In this document: positions 21,131 through 31,874 of the stretch, piece by piece | How positions within the stretch are numbered: the stretch's first letter is position 1 | Layout: every line of letters begins with the position of its first letter | Source: Chimonanthus salicifolius | Taxonomy: Eukaryota > Streptophyta > Magnoliopsida > Laurales > Calycanthaceae | Assembly (NCBI GenBank): GCA_013350335.1 | Contig: CM023537.1 | Span: forward strand, 47,056,111 to 47,120,110 | DNA length: 64,000 nt | Direction: 5' to 3' | Notes under the pieces: generated by a model | Seen by the model: the letters and a program-made list of their open reading frames with translations, nothing else | Databases searched by the model: none | Told to the model about the DNA's origin: nothing | Program-made: the position numbers and the translations under genes

Positions 21131-22897
21131 ATGGAATCCAAAGGGTGTACATCGAGAGGGAGAAAGATAAAGGTACCGGCTTCATCTAGAAGGAAGAGAG
21201 CGAGATTGACGGAGACACCACCTAGGGAGACAGAGACCTTCGACCCGAACCACTTCAAGTCTTTGGAAGCCGCCACACTATACCAAGAGGCTTTGTACTC
21301 TCGGCCGATGATTTATGGTAAAATCATGGACCTAAGCTTTTTTCCTGCATTTGAATTAAGAATCGACGGGTATATTTACAGACTTGGATGGGAAGGTTTT
21401 TTGGGAATAAAAGAAGATTTTTACCCAAAATTGGTGAAGGAATTTTATGCAAATATGTCGGAGGACCGGGCGAGACACTCTATAAAATCCAAAGTTAGGG
21501 GGACAGAAATTGATATTTCAACTGAGGCACTGGACAGAATGTTTGGGTTTCCCAGTGCCACTATTTCGAAATATGAACCAAATCCATGGCCCACCGATGT
21601 TGACGGATTCGTTCCCTCGGAGGCTATGACCCAATTGTGTGGGCGAAGTGATGGTGCCAGAGGAGATAAGATCGGGCTTATGGAGCTAACCCTAGAGGCC
21701 CGAATTATATATTACATTATTAGGAAGAATATTTTACCTAGAAAAGGGCTTAGTAATCAAGTGCCGTATTTTGATAGCTTCTTGATATGGTGCATCATGA
21801 ATGGGAAGCAAATTGATATATCCTTCATCATAATAAAACACATGGTTGCATCTCGTAAGATTAGAAAATGTAGCCTTCCATATGGTTTATTTCTGTCTTA
21901 CTTGTTTCGATTTTGCAGAGTCACCCTCCCCCCTGATGAGAAAATAGAAATGAAGAAAACCAATATATTCGATGCGTTTACTTTGGGCAAGATGGGATAC
22001 AAACTCGACAATGTACGTTGGGTTCCCAAAGTAGAACATCGTCCTATTGAGGTTGAGGCACTTGAGGAGGGTGACATACCTGAAGTTGGGGGGACTGAGG
22101 CGCCTGAAGTTCAGGGAGCGGAGGCACCTGAAGTTGGGAGTGGTGAGGCACATGATACAGGAGTCAGTACTATGCTGATTCTTGACAGCATAGAAAAATT
22201 GAATGAAAAAATTGATGTAAAATTTGACGAGATTGAAGAAAGGCTTATGGGCAGGCTTGAAGGGATGATTGATGAAAAATTAGGTGAGATGGAAGGAAGA
22301 CTGATTGGAAGGCTTGAGGGATTGGTTGACGATAAATTGGCTCAGATGGAAGGGAGGATGAATGCCACAATTGATAAGAAAAATAGTGAGTTGGTCGGAA
22401 TGACGATGAGAAGGCTGAATAATTTGGAGACTCATACGGTAGACTTAATGAGAAACTCTGTTCTTTTATTGCAAAAAGGAGGAGTAAATTCACAACTTGG
22501 ACGCGATTCGGGAACCGGGATCATCAGATGTATGCTAAATGAGAAGAATATAAAGAAATCATGGGGGATAGCCTCTTCGTCCACTAACACGAGTCAGACT
22601 CTCTCGACTGACATCCCACAGTCTCGTCCGTCTGGCCCCATTCATCCTCGTCCGACAGGCCCCACTCGTCAGGTGCGTTCGACTGTCCCCAAGCATAGTG
22701 CGACTGGACGTCGTCCATTGGCACCAACACCTCCTGATCCTGCACCAGTTCCTTCTTCATCGGCACCAGCACCTCCTGATCCTGCACCAGTACCTTCTTC
22801 ATCGGCACCAGCACCTCCTGATACTGCATCTGCCCCACCTTCTACATCTGCACCTGCTTCTACATCTGCTCCAACTCCTGCTCATACACTCTTTTGA
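21131..22897 (+). CDS. MULE accessory ORF, 588 aa, putative plant transposon protein domain
   Basis: Intact single-exon frame from ATG 21131. Residues 1-40 are basic (RGRKIKV, RRKRAR), a likely nuclear signal. Residues about 55-280 match my recollection of the 'putative plant transposon protein' family (Pfam PF20167): LVKEFYANM near residue 100, then VRGTEIDISTEALDRMFG, then hydrophobic helices with SNQVPYFDSFLIWC and LPYGLFLSYLFRF. Residues ~305-345 are acidic with repeated EAPEV. Residues ~350-430 are coiled-coil with three similar units (EMEGRLIGRLEGLVDDKL). Residues ~490-588 are Pro/Ser-rich with tandem PPDPAPVPSSSAPA units. No catalytic motif is seen. In position it corresponds to mudrB of MuDR. 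It may assist transposition or bind the transposase; that is inference. Confidence 0.8.
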   Translation: MESKGCTSRGRKIKVPASSRRKRARLTETPPRETETFDPNHFKSLEAATLYQEALYSRPMIYGKIMDLSFFPAFELRIDGYIYRLGWEGFLGIKEDFYPKLVKEFYANMSEDRARHSIKSKVRGTEIDISTEALDRMFGFPSATISKYEPNPWPTDVDGFVPSEAMTQLCGRSDGARGDKIGLMELTLEARIIYYIIRKNILPRKGLSNQVPYFDSFLIWCIMNGKQIDISFIIIKHMVASRKIRKCSLPYGLFLSYLFRFCRVTLPPDEKIEMKKTNIFDAFTLGKMGYKLDNVRWVPKVEHRPIEVEALEEGDIPEVGGTEAPEVQGAEAPEVGSGEAHDTGVSTMLILDSIEKLNEKIDVKFDEIEERLMGRLEGMIDEKLGEMEGRLIGRLEGLVDDKLAQMEGRMNATIDKKNSELVGMTMRRLNNLETHTVDLMRNSVLLLQKGGVNSQLGRDSGTGIIRCMLNEKNIKKSWGIASSSTNTSQTLSTDIPQSRPSGPIHPRPTGPTRQVRSTVPKHSATGRRPLAPTPPDPAPVPSSSAPAPPDPAPVPSSSAPAPPDTASAPPSTSAPASTSAPTPAHTLF

Positions 22898-23064
22898 TAT
22901 TCATATGTAACATCGTTTGTCAATATAGTGAATGTTTTCTTTTTATTACATCGTTTGTGAATCTCAAATGAACATAGTGAATGATTTCTTTTTATGAACT
23001 ATTTCATCTATTTGAATGAACATGGTGAATAGAATGGTTTGTTTGTAAACAACTGAATGAACAT

Positions 23065-23620
23065 GAGACCCTTTGAATGTCAGTAAATACGGGAGCAGTG
23101 AATGGTCTGTCACTAAATATGGGACCCTTGAGTGGTCTGACACTAAATATGGGTTTTGTGGTTTGTCGCTAGACATGGGACCTTTGAGCGGTATGTCTCT
23201 AAATATGGGACCTTTGAGTGAATTGTCGCTAAACATGGCACCTTTGAGTGGTCAGTCAACAAGTATGAGACCTTAGAAATCAGATTGCCTGATTAAATAA
23301 GAGTTTTAATCATTAGTGAGAAAATTTGTCAAGGAATGCTGGAGTAAACGACCAATGCTTGTTTAATCCAGTATTCCTTGACAAAATTCCTCACTAATGG
23401 TTAAAACTCTTTTTTAACCAGGCCATCTGATTTCTAAGGTCCCATACTTGTTGACTGACCACTCAAAGGTGCCATGTTTAGCGACAATTCACTCTAAGGT
23501 CCCATATTTAGAGACATACCGCTCAAAGGTCCCATGTTTAGCGACAAACCATAAAACCCATATTTAGTGAAAGGCCCACGTAAGGGTCCCGTATTTCGTA
23601 ACAAACCACTCAGTGCTGGA
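23065..23620. repeat. Foldback of about 0.55 kb built of ~30-bp units, between convergent MULE genes
   Basis: The left arm (23065-23350) pairs with the right arm (23360-23620) about a centre near 23355. The inner stem is GTCAAGGAAT...ATTCCTTGAC. Each arm holds about seven degenerate units of the type TAAATATGGGACCTTTGAGTGGT...TGTCGC, read in opposite directions in the two arms. It sits between the stop of the 588-aa ORF (22897) and the stop of the transposase (23745), so read-through from either gene would give a long hairpin RNA. It may be a MITE inserted in the element, or an intrinsic 3'-end/insulator structure. Confidence 0.85.
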
Positions 23621-23744
23621 TTTTTTTAAAAAATAATTGTTGCTTGAATACATACTTCAGTACATCGGAATTAAAATTAATACAATTTTTTGGAAATGAA
23701 ATACATTCTTGCAACTAAATACATGAAAAAATGAAAGACATCCA

Positions 23745-25961
23745 TCACTGATTCCACCAATGCTGTAATTCGTCAGGATCTCTAACATCACTAGAGGTAT
23801 ATGTCGAATCGTCATAGAAGCCATAAGAACCAATCGGCTGTGGAAAAAGGAGTACGTTTTAGTATTGTTCACCTTATTTTATATGAATGAAAATGTAAAT
23901 ATGTATTTTATGTAAACGAAACTTAATTCAGAAAATTGAGACAAAGTCGTTGCTTGCGATTCAAGGTAATAATCATTAAATGGTTGAGGTAAAGCATTTA
24001 AATCTACACTACAGGATGACTGTGCAGCACTTCTATTCGGACATGTTCTCTTCGTATGACCAATATTTTTGCATAACCCACATCTTCTTCCAGTGAATTG
24101 ATTCTCTACAATCTCAAACGCAGAAGGATCTCGTCTTGTAGATGTTTGACCCTTTGAGGTGTTTGAACCTGGATGACGTCCTCTGCTGTACTGCATAATA
24201 GGTTGGCTGATATGCATCTCATCACTGGCAAGATCTTGGATATGATCTCGGAGCTCCTCTTGATCAAATGTGGACAAGTTTCCATATGTTTTCTTAATGT
24301 TTTCCCAGTGTACATCTAATTCATCTCCGGGTCGATTTATTTCAATGTTCAAGTCGTCAAATAAAATCAAATCGATTCTCCATTGTGGATGGATCTGATC
24401 CAAATGTAACTTGTTCATAAATTGCATTCTGTGAGCACAAGGTAAACCCATGGAAGCTGTAAACTCATGTGTACAATTGGGTAAAAATGACATGTTTATG
24501 AGCATAACATATTGCTTGTAAACCTCAGATAATGCAAATTGTGATATTCTGCCGTTCACTTCATCAAAGAAAGGAATCGAAACAGTAAGAGCAAACCGGA
24601 TTTTCTCATCCTCCGTTTGAATCTTGAACTCTTGAAACTGATTTTCAATTGCATGGGATATCTTCCTTCGAACAACATATAGATCGCTAGTGGAGTTAGC
24701 TATATATCGTTTTAACACTGAATGTGCATTTTCAACCCTTGAAGTTGCTGCATTTTGAAAATGTAAATTCCAACCAATCCACGCCTTGACGAATTGCTTT
24801 TTATGTGGGATCCATGTGCGTCTTATATAATTCACTGCATCCGAATAATGTCGAAAATCTTGTTTGAATGCCTCAAACGCTTCATTAAATACAACTTCGG
24901 ATGGAGACTCGACGCATTCATTCCATTGAGTCAAAAATGCATTCCATTCTTCCACTTTATTGAAAAGAGGCTTACAATGAGAAAGAATATTCTTGTTGAT
25001 GTGCCAAATACAAAAGATATGTACAGCATTAGGGAACTCTGAATCAATGGCATTCTTAAACGCCAAATCTCTATTTGTCAAAAAAACTTGTCGATCATGA
25101 TCTACTCCTAATACTTTCTTGAACATCTGTAACGCCCAGTACGTAATCTTCAAATTTTTCATTCCTCATAAATGCAAAGCATGAGTAGAAAGTCTTGTTG
25201 AAACTTGTGATACCAACGATATTAAGCAATGGCATATGATATCTGTTGGTTTTGTAAGTGCAATCCATGAGAAATACATTATTATAGGTCTTCATAAGTA
25301 CAACTGACAGTGGATGTGCAAAGAGAAGATGAGATAAATGACCTTGACTATCATAGTTGAGAAAATATTGGTAACCACCTACTTGAAGATCTTCTAACAA
25401 GGCTTCAATTGAAGTACGACCTCTAAGTTGCTCTTTTCGAACCGATGACAAAAAATTATACAAATCAGTAGATGATACTCCAATCTCTGGATTCTCGTTT
25501 CGAAGGGTCGTCATAATTTGCCGGGGTGGTACATTGCTGTTATGCATTTCAATGATCATTCTCTTCTCCTCATCTGAAAAACACCTTGTACTAGGATGAC
25601 CTACTAATACGCTCGTCAGATCATGATTGTGCTCCACATCTTTTATAGTCAACTTCCATAACCCATCAACAATTTGTTTCCCTCTCACTTCAAATGGACA
25701 ATTAACAAGGCGAGAATATGTTTTCTTCTTCCTCTCATCATCTTTCAAATTAACTGTGCTACGATATGTACCCCCTCTATCGCAACAAAAAATAACTACA
25801 TTGCTTCTATTGCGTGACCTCTTAATGGTAGCTACAAATCCTTGCGCAATGGAAACCTCCTTATCATGCTTCACTAAATCGTCACGACTTGAAAAACACC
25901 TCTCAACAAACTCATTGTCAACAATATCATTCTCAACAATCTCATCATTTTCACAATCTAT
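23745..25961 (-). pseudogene. FAR1-type MULE transposase, frameshifted and active-site altered
   Basis: Domains in order: FAR1/WRKY-GCM1-like zinc finger (CCDRGGTYR, CPFEVRG, HNHD; 25620-25790); DDE core with first Asp in LMDCTYKTN (codon 25263-25265); the TNRDLAFKNAI block, where families usually have T/S-D at the second Asp but Asn stands here (25073-25075); CIWHI; the Glu in SRVENAH (24731-24733); SWIM-like GLPCAHR; and a C-terminal CCHC knuckle CGLCKNIGHTKRTC. A one-base insertion within GTACGTA at 25139-25145 shifts frame in the core. A phase-0 intron (23838-23917, GTTTAC...CCACAG) joins a last exon 23745-23837 ending DPDELQHWWNQ. No in-frame ATG precedes the zinc finger. ATA at 25959-25961, before DCENDEIVEN, may be a lost ATG, because upstream is an ATG-free CT-rich leader. 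Confidence 0.88.
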
Positions 25962-26302
25962 AATACTAATTTCAAAGAAATTTTGAAAGTCTTGGGTTTG
26001 AGAAAGAGTTACCTTTGATTCCGGTTCGGAGATTGAGAGAGTAACTTCTGAAAGAGTATCTTCAAATAGCGGAGTGGTTCGTTTTTTAAAGCGGGTTTGG
26101 GGTTTCAGGGAAAATAGTTTGGAAAGGAGTTTGAGAAAGAGGGGTTTGAGTGAGAGGGGTGTAGAAAAGGCTTTGAGGAAGAAGATTTCAAAATCGGGGA
26201 GGTTTTGAAGGAGAAGATTTCGAAATCGGGGTTCTGAGGGACTAGGGTTTCGAAAGGGGCGAGATGAAAACGAAAAATGAGAGTGCAGAGGGGAGCGATT
26301 GA

Positions 26303-26312
26303 ACTTATACTT
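26303..26312 (-). promoter_or_regulatory. Probable TATA box of the MULE transposase
   Basis: AGTATAAGTT on the minus strand just inside the right TIR. It is followed by about 310 nt of ATG-free, CT-rich leader with AAACCCTAG, before the coding frame. Confidence 0.45.
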
Positions 26313-26327
26313 AGTTTCGCGTGTTAA

Positions 26328-26999
26328 GATCGATCGCACGATCACAGTGATCGATCGATCGATCTTGCCCTAAACAGAAAATCGATCGATCGATCATATG
26401 TGATCGTGCGATCGATCTTGAGATGAGAGGTCGACTGTCTGACAGTCGAGCTCTCAGTTAAGATCGATCGCACGATCACAATGATCGATCGATCGATCTT
26501 GGCCTAAACAGACAATCGATCGATCGATCAGATAGAATCGTGCGATCGATCTTGAGATGAGAGGCCGATGGTTTGACAGTCGACCTCTCAGTTAAGATCG
26601 ATCGCACGATCACATACAATCGTGCGATCGATCTTTGAATGGGTCACAGTCGATCGCACGATCACATACAATCGTGCGATCGATCTTGGTGGGAGCGGTC
26701 GACTGTCAAACCGTCGACCTCTCAGTTAAAATCGATCGCACGATCCCATGGAACCGTGCGATCGACTGAAACCCGTGTTATGATCGATCGATCGATTCGA
26801 AAATGAACTGTCGGATCAATCGATCGATCGTATACGCCTCAGATCAAGCGTATACGCCTCAGATCGATCGATCGACGCGAAATGGCATTGCAGAACCGAT
26901 CGCACGATTTCGCGCGGAAAGGGCAGAATGGTAATTTCTACTCAAATTTCGGAAATCGGTGTCTCCTGGTAGATTTCCGCGGTGTCTATATTGCCACCC
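26328..26999 (-). repeat. Right TIR of MULE
   Basis: Inverse of 20221-20809 with scattered differences. It has one additional unit of about 83 bp (GATCGATCGCACGATTG...AACTGAGAGG type), so the internal repeats change copy number between arms. All palindromes carry CpG sites. Confidence 0.92.
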
Positions 27000-27008
27000 C
27001 TATTTTTT
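27000..27008. repeat. 9-bp target site duplication, right of MULE
   Basis: CTATTTTTT, identical to 20212-20220. Confidence 0.95.
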
Positions 27009-27615
27009 ACTACGAGTTAAAAAATCTATCTCTGTAGTGAAGGTACTGTAAATATCATTTTAACTAAATTAGGCTGTAAATGTTTTTATGACGAAGATGT
27101 TCAGGTTTTTAAAGTATGTGATTAATTATTAGGGTATATGTAAGCTTCTCTCTTTATACACAGTGAATAATTTTATGAAGAATGGTCTTTTGGAGTGGAA
27201 TGAGAATGAAATTCAAGACTTTCACTTTTTTGAGATGAGTTTTTGACAATCACTTTAATCCCTTGGGATTAAGGCTATAAATTTTAATAATAAAAGAGAC
27301 TCAATGTGATTTATGACGAGTATATTGCAGAATGAATTTAAATTAAGGATTTAATAATGTGTTATGAGAAAGATTTCATTCTTCATCAAAAACTACTTAT
27401 TCAAATTACAATTAGTTGTTTGTCAACAAATAATTTTGTGATGCAATACCTGATAACTTGAAGCCCTTATATGAAGCAAGAAGGCACAAATTCTTGCAGG
27501 ATTACGGAAACAGTGCTGGAGACTTGGATCTAAACAGAATCTAGCTAGCTATTTTTATTGAACAGTAACATGTGAAACTATAATCGACATTTACAAAACT
27601 CAGTCGTCGATTACA
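27009..27615. other. Spacer between MULE and copy B, nothing recognised
   Basis: AT-rich, no coding frame. The true left edge of copy B may lie within this stretch; it cannot be fixed because the matching part of copy A is outside the window. Confidence 0.5.
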
Positions 27616-27732
27616 TCACTTTACATGAAGAAGAAAGCAGTGGTGGGAAGGGTGAGGACTGTAGAAGGTGGAGGGAGAGAAGTAGCAGAAGATGAACTTC
27701 TTTCTCTTTTACTTGTATTGTGAACTTTCCAA

Positions 27733-27969
27733 CTATTTTGTGCAACTCAAGCCTTGTCCATAGATTGAGAAGGATCTTGCTACCTCCCTCCGGAAACACG
27801 AAGTAGGAAGAGCCTTGGAAGATGATGGTTTAGACTGTTTAGCTTCACCAACTTCTCTCTCTTCTTCTGCAATGGTGTCCAATATTTTTGATACTCTTCG
27901 CCTCATGACGCTGACGACCTGCGGCGGGGCTACTTCGGTGACGAACCTTGATATGCAGGAATTTGCCAT
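27733..27969 (-). CDS. Small conserved plant protein, 78 aa (gene 1, copy B)
   Basis: Duplicate of 126-362, with ATG at 27967-27969 and the same length. The core VTEVAPPQVVSVMRRR and LDTIAEEEREV is unchanged, and the C-terminus reads GLSCTK instead of GLSCKK. The near-absence of replacement changes, while adjacent non-coding DNA has several indels, suggests selection on at least one copy, though the duplication may simply be young. The leader and TATA box (28381-28388) are conserved. Function unknown. Confidence 0.7.
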   Translation of the reverse strand: MANSCISRFVTEVAPPQVVSVMRRRVSKILDTIAEEEREVGEAKQSKPSSSKALPTSCFRREVARSFSIYGQGLSCTK

Positions 27970-28380
27970 TTCCTTCCAATTATAAAGATGAAAACAGAAG
28001 TGGAGGAAGCCAATTAGATTGTAATTGAGAAACAGAAATACAAAGGAAACCCCAAAAGAGGACAAGATAGAAAGTTTGAGCAGTTTTTAAGGGAAAATAG
28101 CAACAACCCAACAAAGAGATGAGTTTGGAAAGTAGAGAGAGAAAGGCAGAAGGGGCATGAAGGGAGTTGGAGAAGCAAGAAAGGGGGGAATAAAGAAGAA
28201 CCAGGTAAGAGAAAAAGAGATGGCAGAGTAGGAAACAGGGGATAAAACAAAGTAAAGACAGAAAAGGCGAAGGCAAGAGACAGAAAGTGAGAATATTTTC
28301 TGTCGGAGAAAAGATTGTAAGCAAAATGAGGAACGAAGGAAGGAGAGATGGGATAAGGAGGTGGATAACAAGTGAAGGAA

Positions 28381-28388
28381 ATTTATAG
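28381..28388 (-). promoter_or_regulatory. TATA box of gene 1, copy B
   Basis: CTATAAAT on the minus strand, in the same place relative to the start codon as in copy A. Confidence 0.5.
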
Positions 28389-29443
28389 GAATAGGATATT
28401 CATGTAAGTTGAGATGTCTTGATCATATAGCCGCCTATTACTTTTTGTATTAAATGCTGGGTTTGGCATTTCTTTAAGCTTTAAAGTAAAAAACAGGACA
28501 CGCGTCCGCTAGCTGTGGATGGATTCTCAATCTTGCAAAGATTACAATCGTTTGTAGTGTGGCCATTGTCTTCGTCGATGTAGAATTTTGGAAATGGCTT
28601 ATAACCTCTCTCTTTAATTATGGGATTACAAAGTTAAAATATTCTCAAAAAAGATAGAATTAAATCAAGCAAAATTAATTACAATTCTTTAATTATGGAT
28701 TTTGATAAATACGACTTACTTGAATGTCATTTTTGGCATGAGTATGTCCTTAAGGGATGGAGGGGTTGAAAAAAAAAAAATGGAATAAAAAAAGAGAGAG
28801 TTGATTTTGAGAGATTAACGAGGAATTGAGATATAGTTCTTTACTTTGTAGAATTTTAGAATTGGGTTATCACATTTTTCATTAAATATTTTATATATAT
28901 TTACAATTCTCTCAAAAAGGATAGAATCAAATCAAGTAAAATCAATTACAATCTTTTAATTAGAGATCCTGAGAAATACGAAAGTACATAGAGATGGACA
29001 ATTAATAATTCTTGTTAATATCTGTCTTGCCTTAGATAGTATAATATATTTTATACATAAAATTGAGTAGAAATACAAGAAATTGGACAATGGACTTTTG
29101 AGAAGTTTACTTTGTTAAAAATCAAATCCTCCAAATTTATATGCATGCAATTTTGATGCAGTTGTGAGCAAATTGGATAGGTTTTATTCTCTCACACCTC
29201 ATTTAATTTAATAGATTGTATAAGAGGAAAAAATTACTATAAAAGAGAGAGAAAGTGATTACCTCTTTCAATGAGATTTTCATATTTATATTGGGAAGAG
29301 AAATTTAAAATTTTCTTGTCATTTCCCTTTGTTATTAAAGGGGGTAAACGAGGTTTATCCTCGCTTTCACCACTTTATCTCTCATACAAATGCAGTGAAC
29401 AACACTAATTATTTTTAATCTCTTTCTATTGTTTCTTATAGAG
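28389..29443. other. Intergenic, AT-rich, no gene seen
   Basis: Counterpart of about 782-1848 with small indels; no coding frame is preserved between the copies. Confidence 0.55.
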
Positions 29444-29448
29444 GTATT

Positions 29449-31283
29449 TGATAAGCACAGGAAAATGATTATTTTACCCTTGTATTTGGACTAGTTAGCC
29501 TTTTCTTTTGTGTGTTTTAAGATATGTTTAATGAGATTTTGGACGTTTTATATTTTAGGGGTTTTATTTGTAAACTAATTAATTCAAATCCATTTATGAG
29601 AGTTTCGATTAATTTAGTACATTTTTAGAATTGATTGTAAGTGGTAAAATTAATTATTAGATTTTCCATACTTTGAAAAGCCCAATTATTAAGCCCATGA
29701 AGAAATCCATATGTGTGGATACTATTTTCATTATCTCAAGAGAAAATTTGAAATTTACAAACTAATATAAGAGAATTTTCGAATTTAGCAAGTGGATTAA
29801 GGAAAAAGAAAGAAAATAAGAAAGGGAGAAAAATAAGGAAGGTTTGACACATGTTCAGTATTTTGGTCATAAAGTTCCACTCTGATATCCGATTGATTTG
29901 ATTCTATTGCATTGGAAAGAAGACTTCAAGAGCTAAAACTTTGTAATTTACGACTTTTCCTGATTCGGACGTTAACAACGTTAAAACTGAGTTACAAGAT
30001 GGTACATGTGTAAAAAATGGGATTTTACACCCACTTTCCTTGTACGAATTTTATCTCCTCGCCTCCTTTAAGTCATTCCATATTTAGCACAAACCATATC
30101 AGCCTTTCATGTGTCCCTTGTTTTATTTAAATCTTTAAATCCAATCCATTCATTCCATCTCCTTTCATCTATAAATACTAGCCCTCTCCCATTGAAAACA
30201 ACTGAACTTGGACATTGAAGAAAAGGTTGTGCAAAGGAGAGAAAGAAGAGAAGGAGAAAGACTATATGGGATTTTCAATCCACATTGGGTTCTAAGGTTG
30301 GTGGATTTTGATTTCCATCGTATTTTTCTTATGTCTTTATTCCAAAACTCCAATTGATTTGTAATTTTTAATTCCATGTTTTAATTAATAAGAGAATGTG
30401 AGATAATTAGAATTATGGTTTTCCAATTGTTCTTTCATGTGTAATGAAAATTTCAATTTTACTTACATTCTTTTAATGATTTTATGTTGTTTATTTTTCT
30501 AAGAAATTTAAGGAAAGTGAGACTATTTTATGATTAGTAAAACTTGATTTTTCTCTTCTAAGGCTCTTTTCAAGAGTGAGATTATTTTATATTTGGAATT
30601 TCAAGTATAAATTTTACTTAAGCTTAAGGCCGGAATTGAATTTTCTTAGTTAAATGGATTTCATAAATTTCAAATTTAGAATTTTAATGAATTTGAGATT
30701 TGAATGCGTGTTAAATAATTTACATGAGCTCCATGTTGTAGGCCGTTATTTTATTATTAAAATTTGGATGATAATGCCTCCTTAATTCTTTGATCCAGTT
30801 CCATTGTACATATGTATATAGGTAATTTAGTTATTATTTTTATTTTCATTTTATTTGTTTATAAATTAAAAAACTCTTGAGAATTGTGGAACTAAGTTGG
30901 TTAATTAAGTAATTACATCTTAGTTTTGTGTTCTAAGTTAAGTTAAGATTATTTATAATTTTAAAATCAAATCCACCATCTTACTTAAAATTAGATCTCT
31001 TTAATTGTTAAATTATATTTTTGGATGTGGTTTCTAATTTTAGACCATGTTTTCTATTTTTAGAATGTTTCTAAATTAAAATTAGATTTCCAAGATTAGA
31101 TAATTAATTCCATGTTTAAGATTTATTTCTATGATTTTCTCAATTTTTTAATTTACATAATTCAATGGTGTATTTTTTCATGGATATTTTCCTAAGTTCC
31201 AATGGGTTCGACTTCGCGCTCATTCGCTATATTATTTAATGGTTCGTGCGCTTGCGAGTTATAAATTTAAAATTTACACAATA
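29449..31283 (+). mobile_element. Solo LTR, 1.8 kb, same family as the nested element at 44315
   Basis: Begins TGATAAGCACAGG and ends AAAATTTACACAATA. Flanked by perfect 5-bp TSDs GTATT (29444-29448, 31284-31288). Copy A has one GTATT (1849-1853), so insertion and LTR-LTR recombination both followed the duplication. The sequence parallels the LTRs at 44315-46073 and 49089-50988. Its right end is TA rather than the usual CA. An internal CTATAAATACTAGCCC near 30170 looks like the LTR promoter TATA box. Confidence 0.92.
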
Positions 31284-31874
31284 GTATTGAGGCATCAACC
31301 ATAAGATTGACATAGAGTTCACATTTCATAATCAGACATTTTCACGAATCATCATTTATATTTAATTATCGGACTAAACTTCAACTCTGCAAAATGATAT
31401 GTAAATTATAGAACTTAATTAGGAAAATACCTGACGTCTAATGATATAACCCTGAATTTAGTGGGATCTTTGTAGTGGGTAAAACTTAGGAATATGTGTG
31501 AACAAGTGATTCCAAAGCTGAGATCATTCCACTAAATAATTTTCCAAAAAAGCTTAATTGGTTTTTTAATAACATAATGGTAATAATAATAACAAAATAA
31601 TTAGGAGTAGAGCACGAAACTTCCTGTCTCTACCAATTGGTGGCCCTTATCCTTTTTATAATGTCTCTTGTGAAACATACGAACCACATGGCAATGCATG
31701 GCTTTTTAGGACAGTAAAGTAGAAAATAGACGTACTATTCAGGCAAGCAATGTGTACAGGTGGATCCACTTTCTGACTATTCACTGGAAAGTCATTTGGA
31801 AATATTTTAGGTCAGATGGTCCATGCCGCAACAACTGAGATATTTTATGTTAAAAATTAGTATATCTATTATAA

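Larger units (their letters stand above)
20221..26999. mobile_element. Full-length two-gene Mutator-like element (MULE), 6.8 kb
   Basis: Termini GGGTGGCAATATAGACACC and its inverse, inside a perfect 9-bp TSD (the Mutator hallmark). TIRs are 589 bp (left) and 672 bp (right). Two genes converge from the TIRs: an intact plus-strand ORF (21131-22897) and a damaged minus-strand transposase (23745-25961). A foldback of about 0.55 kb (23065-23620) lies between their 3' ends. This is the layout of maize MuDR (mudrA and mudrB convergent from TIR promoters), but the second gene is unrelated to what I know of mudrB. Perfect TSD and near-identical TIRs suggest fairly recent insertion. The damaged transposase means it is now non-autonomous. 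Confidence 0.93.

Noticed and set aside
22584..22910. ORFs on both strands over the 3' end of the MULE accessory gene
   Set aside because: Shadows of the tandem Pro/Ser codons of the 588-aa frame.
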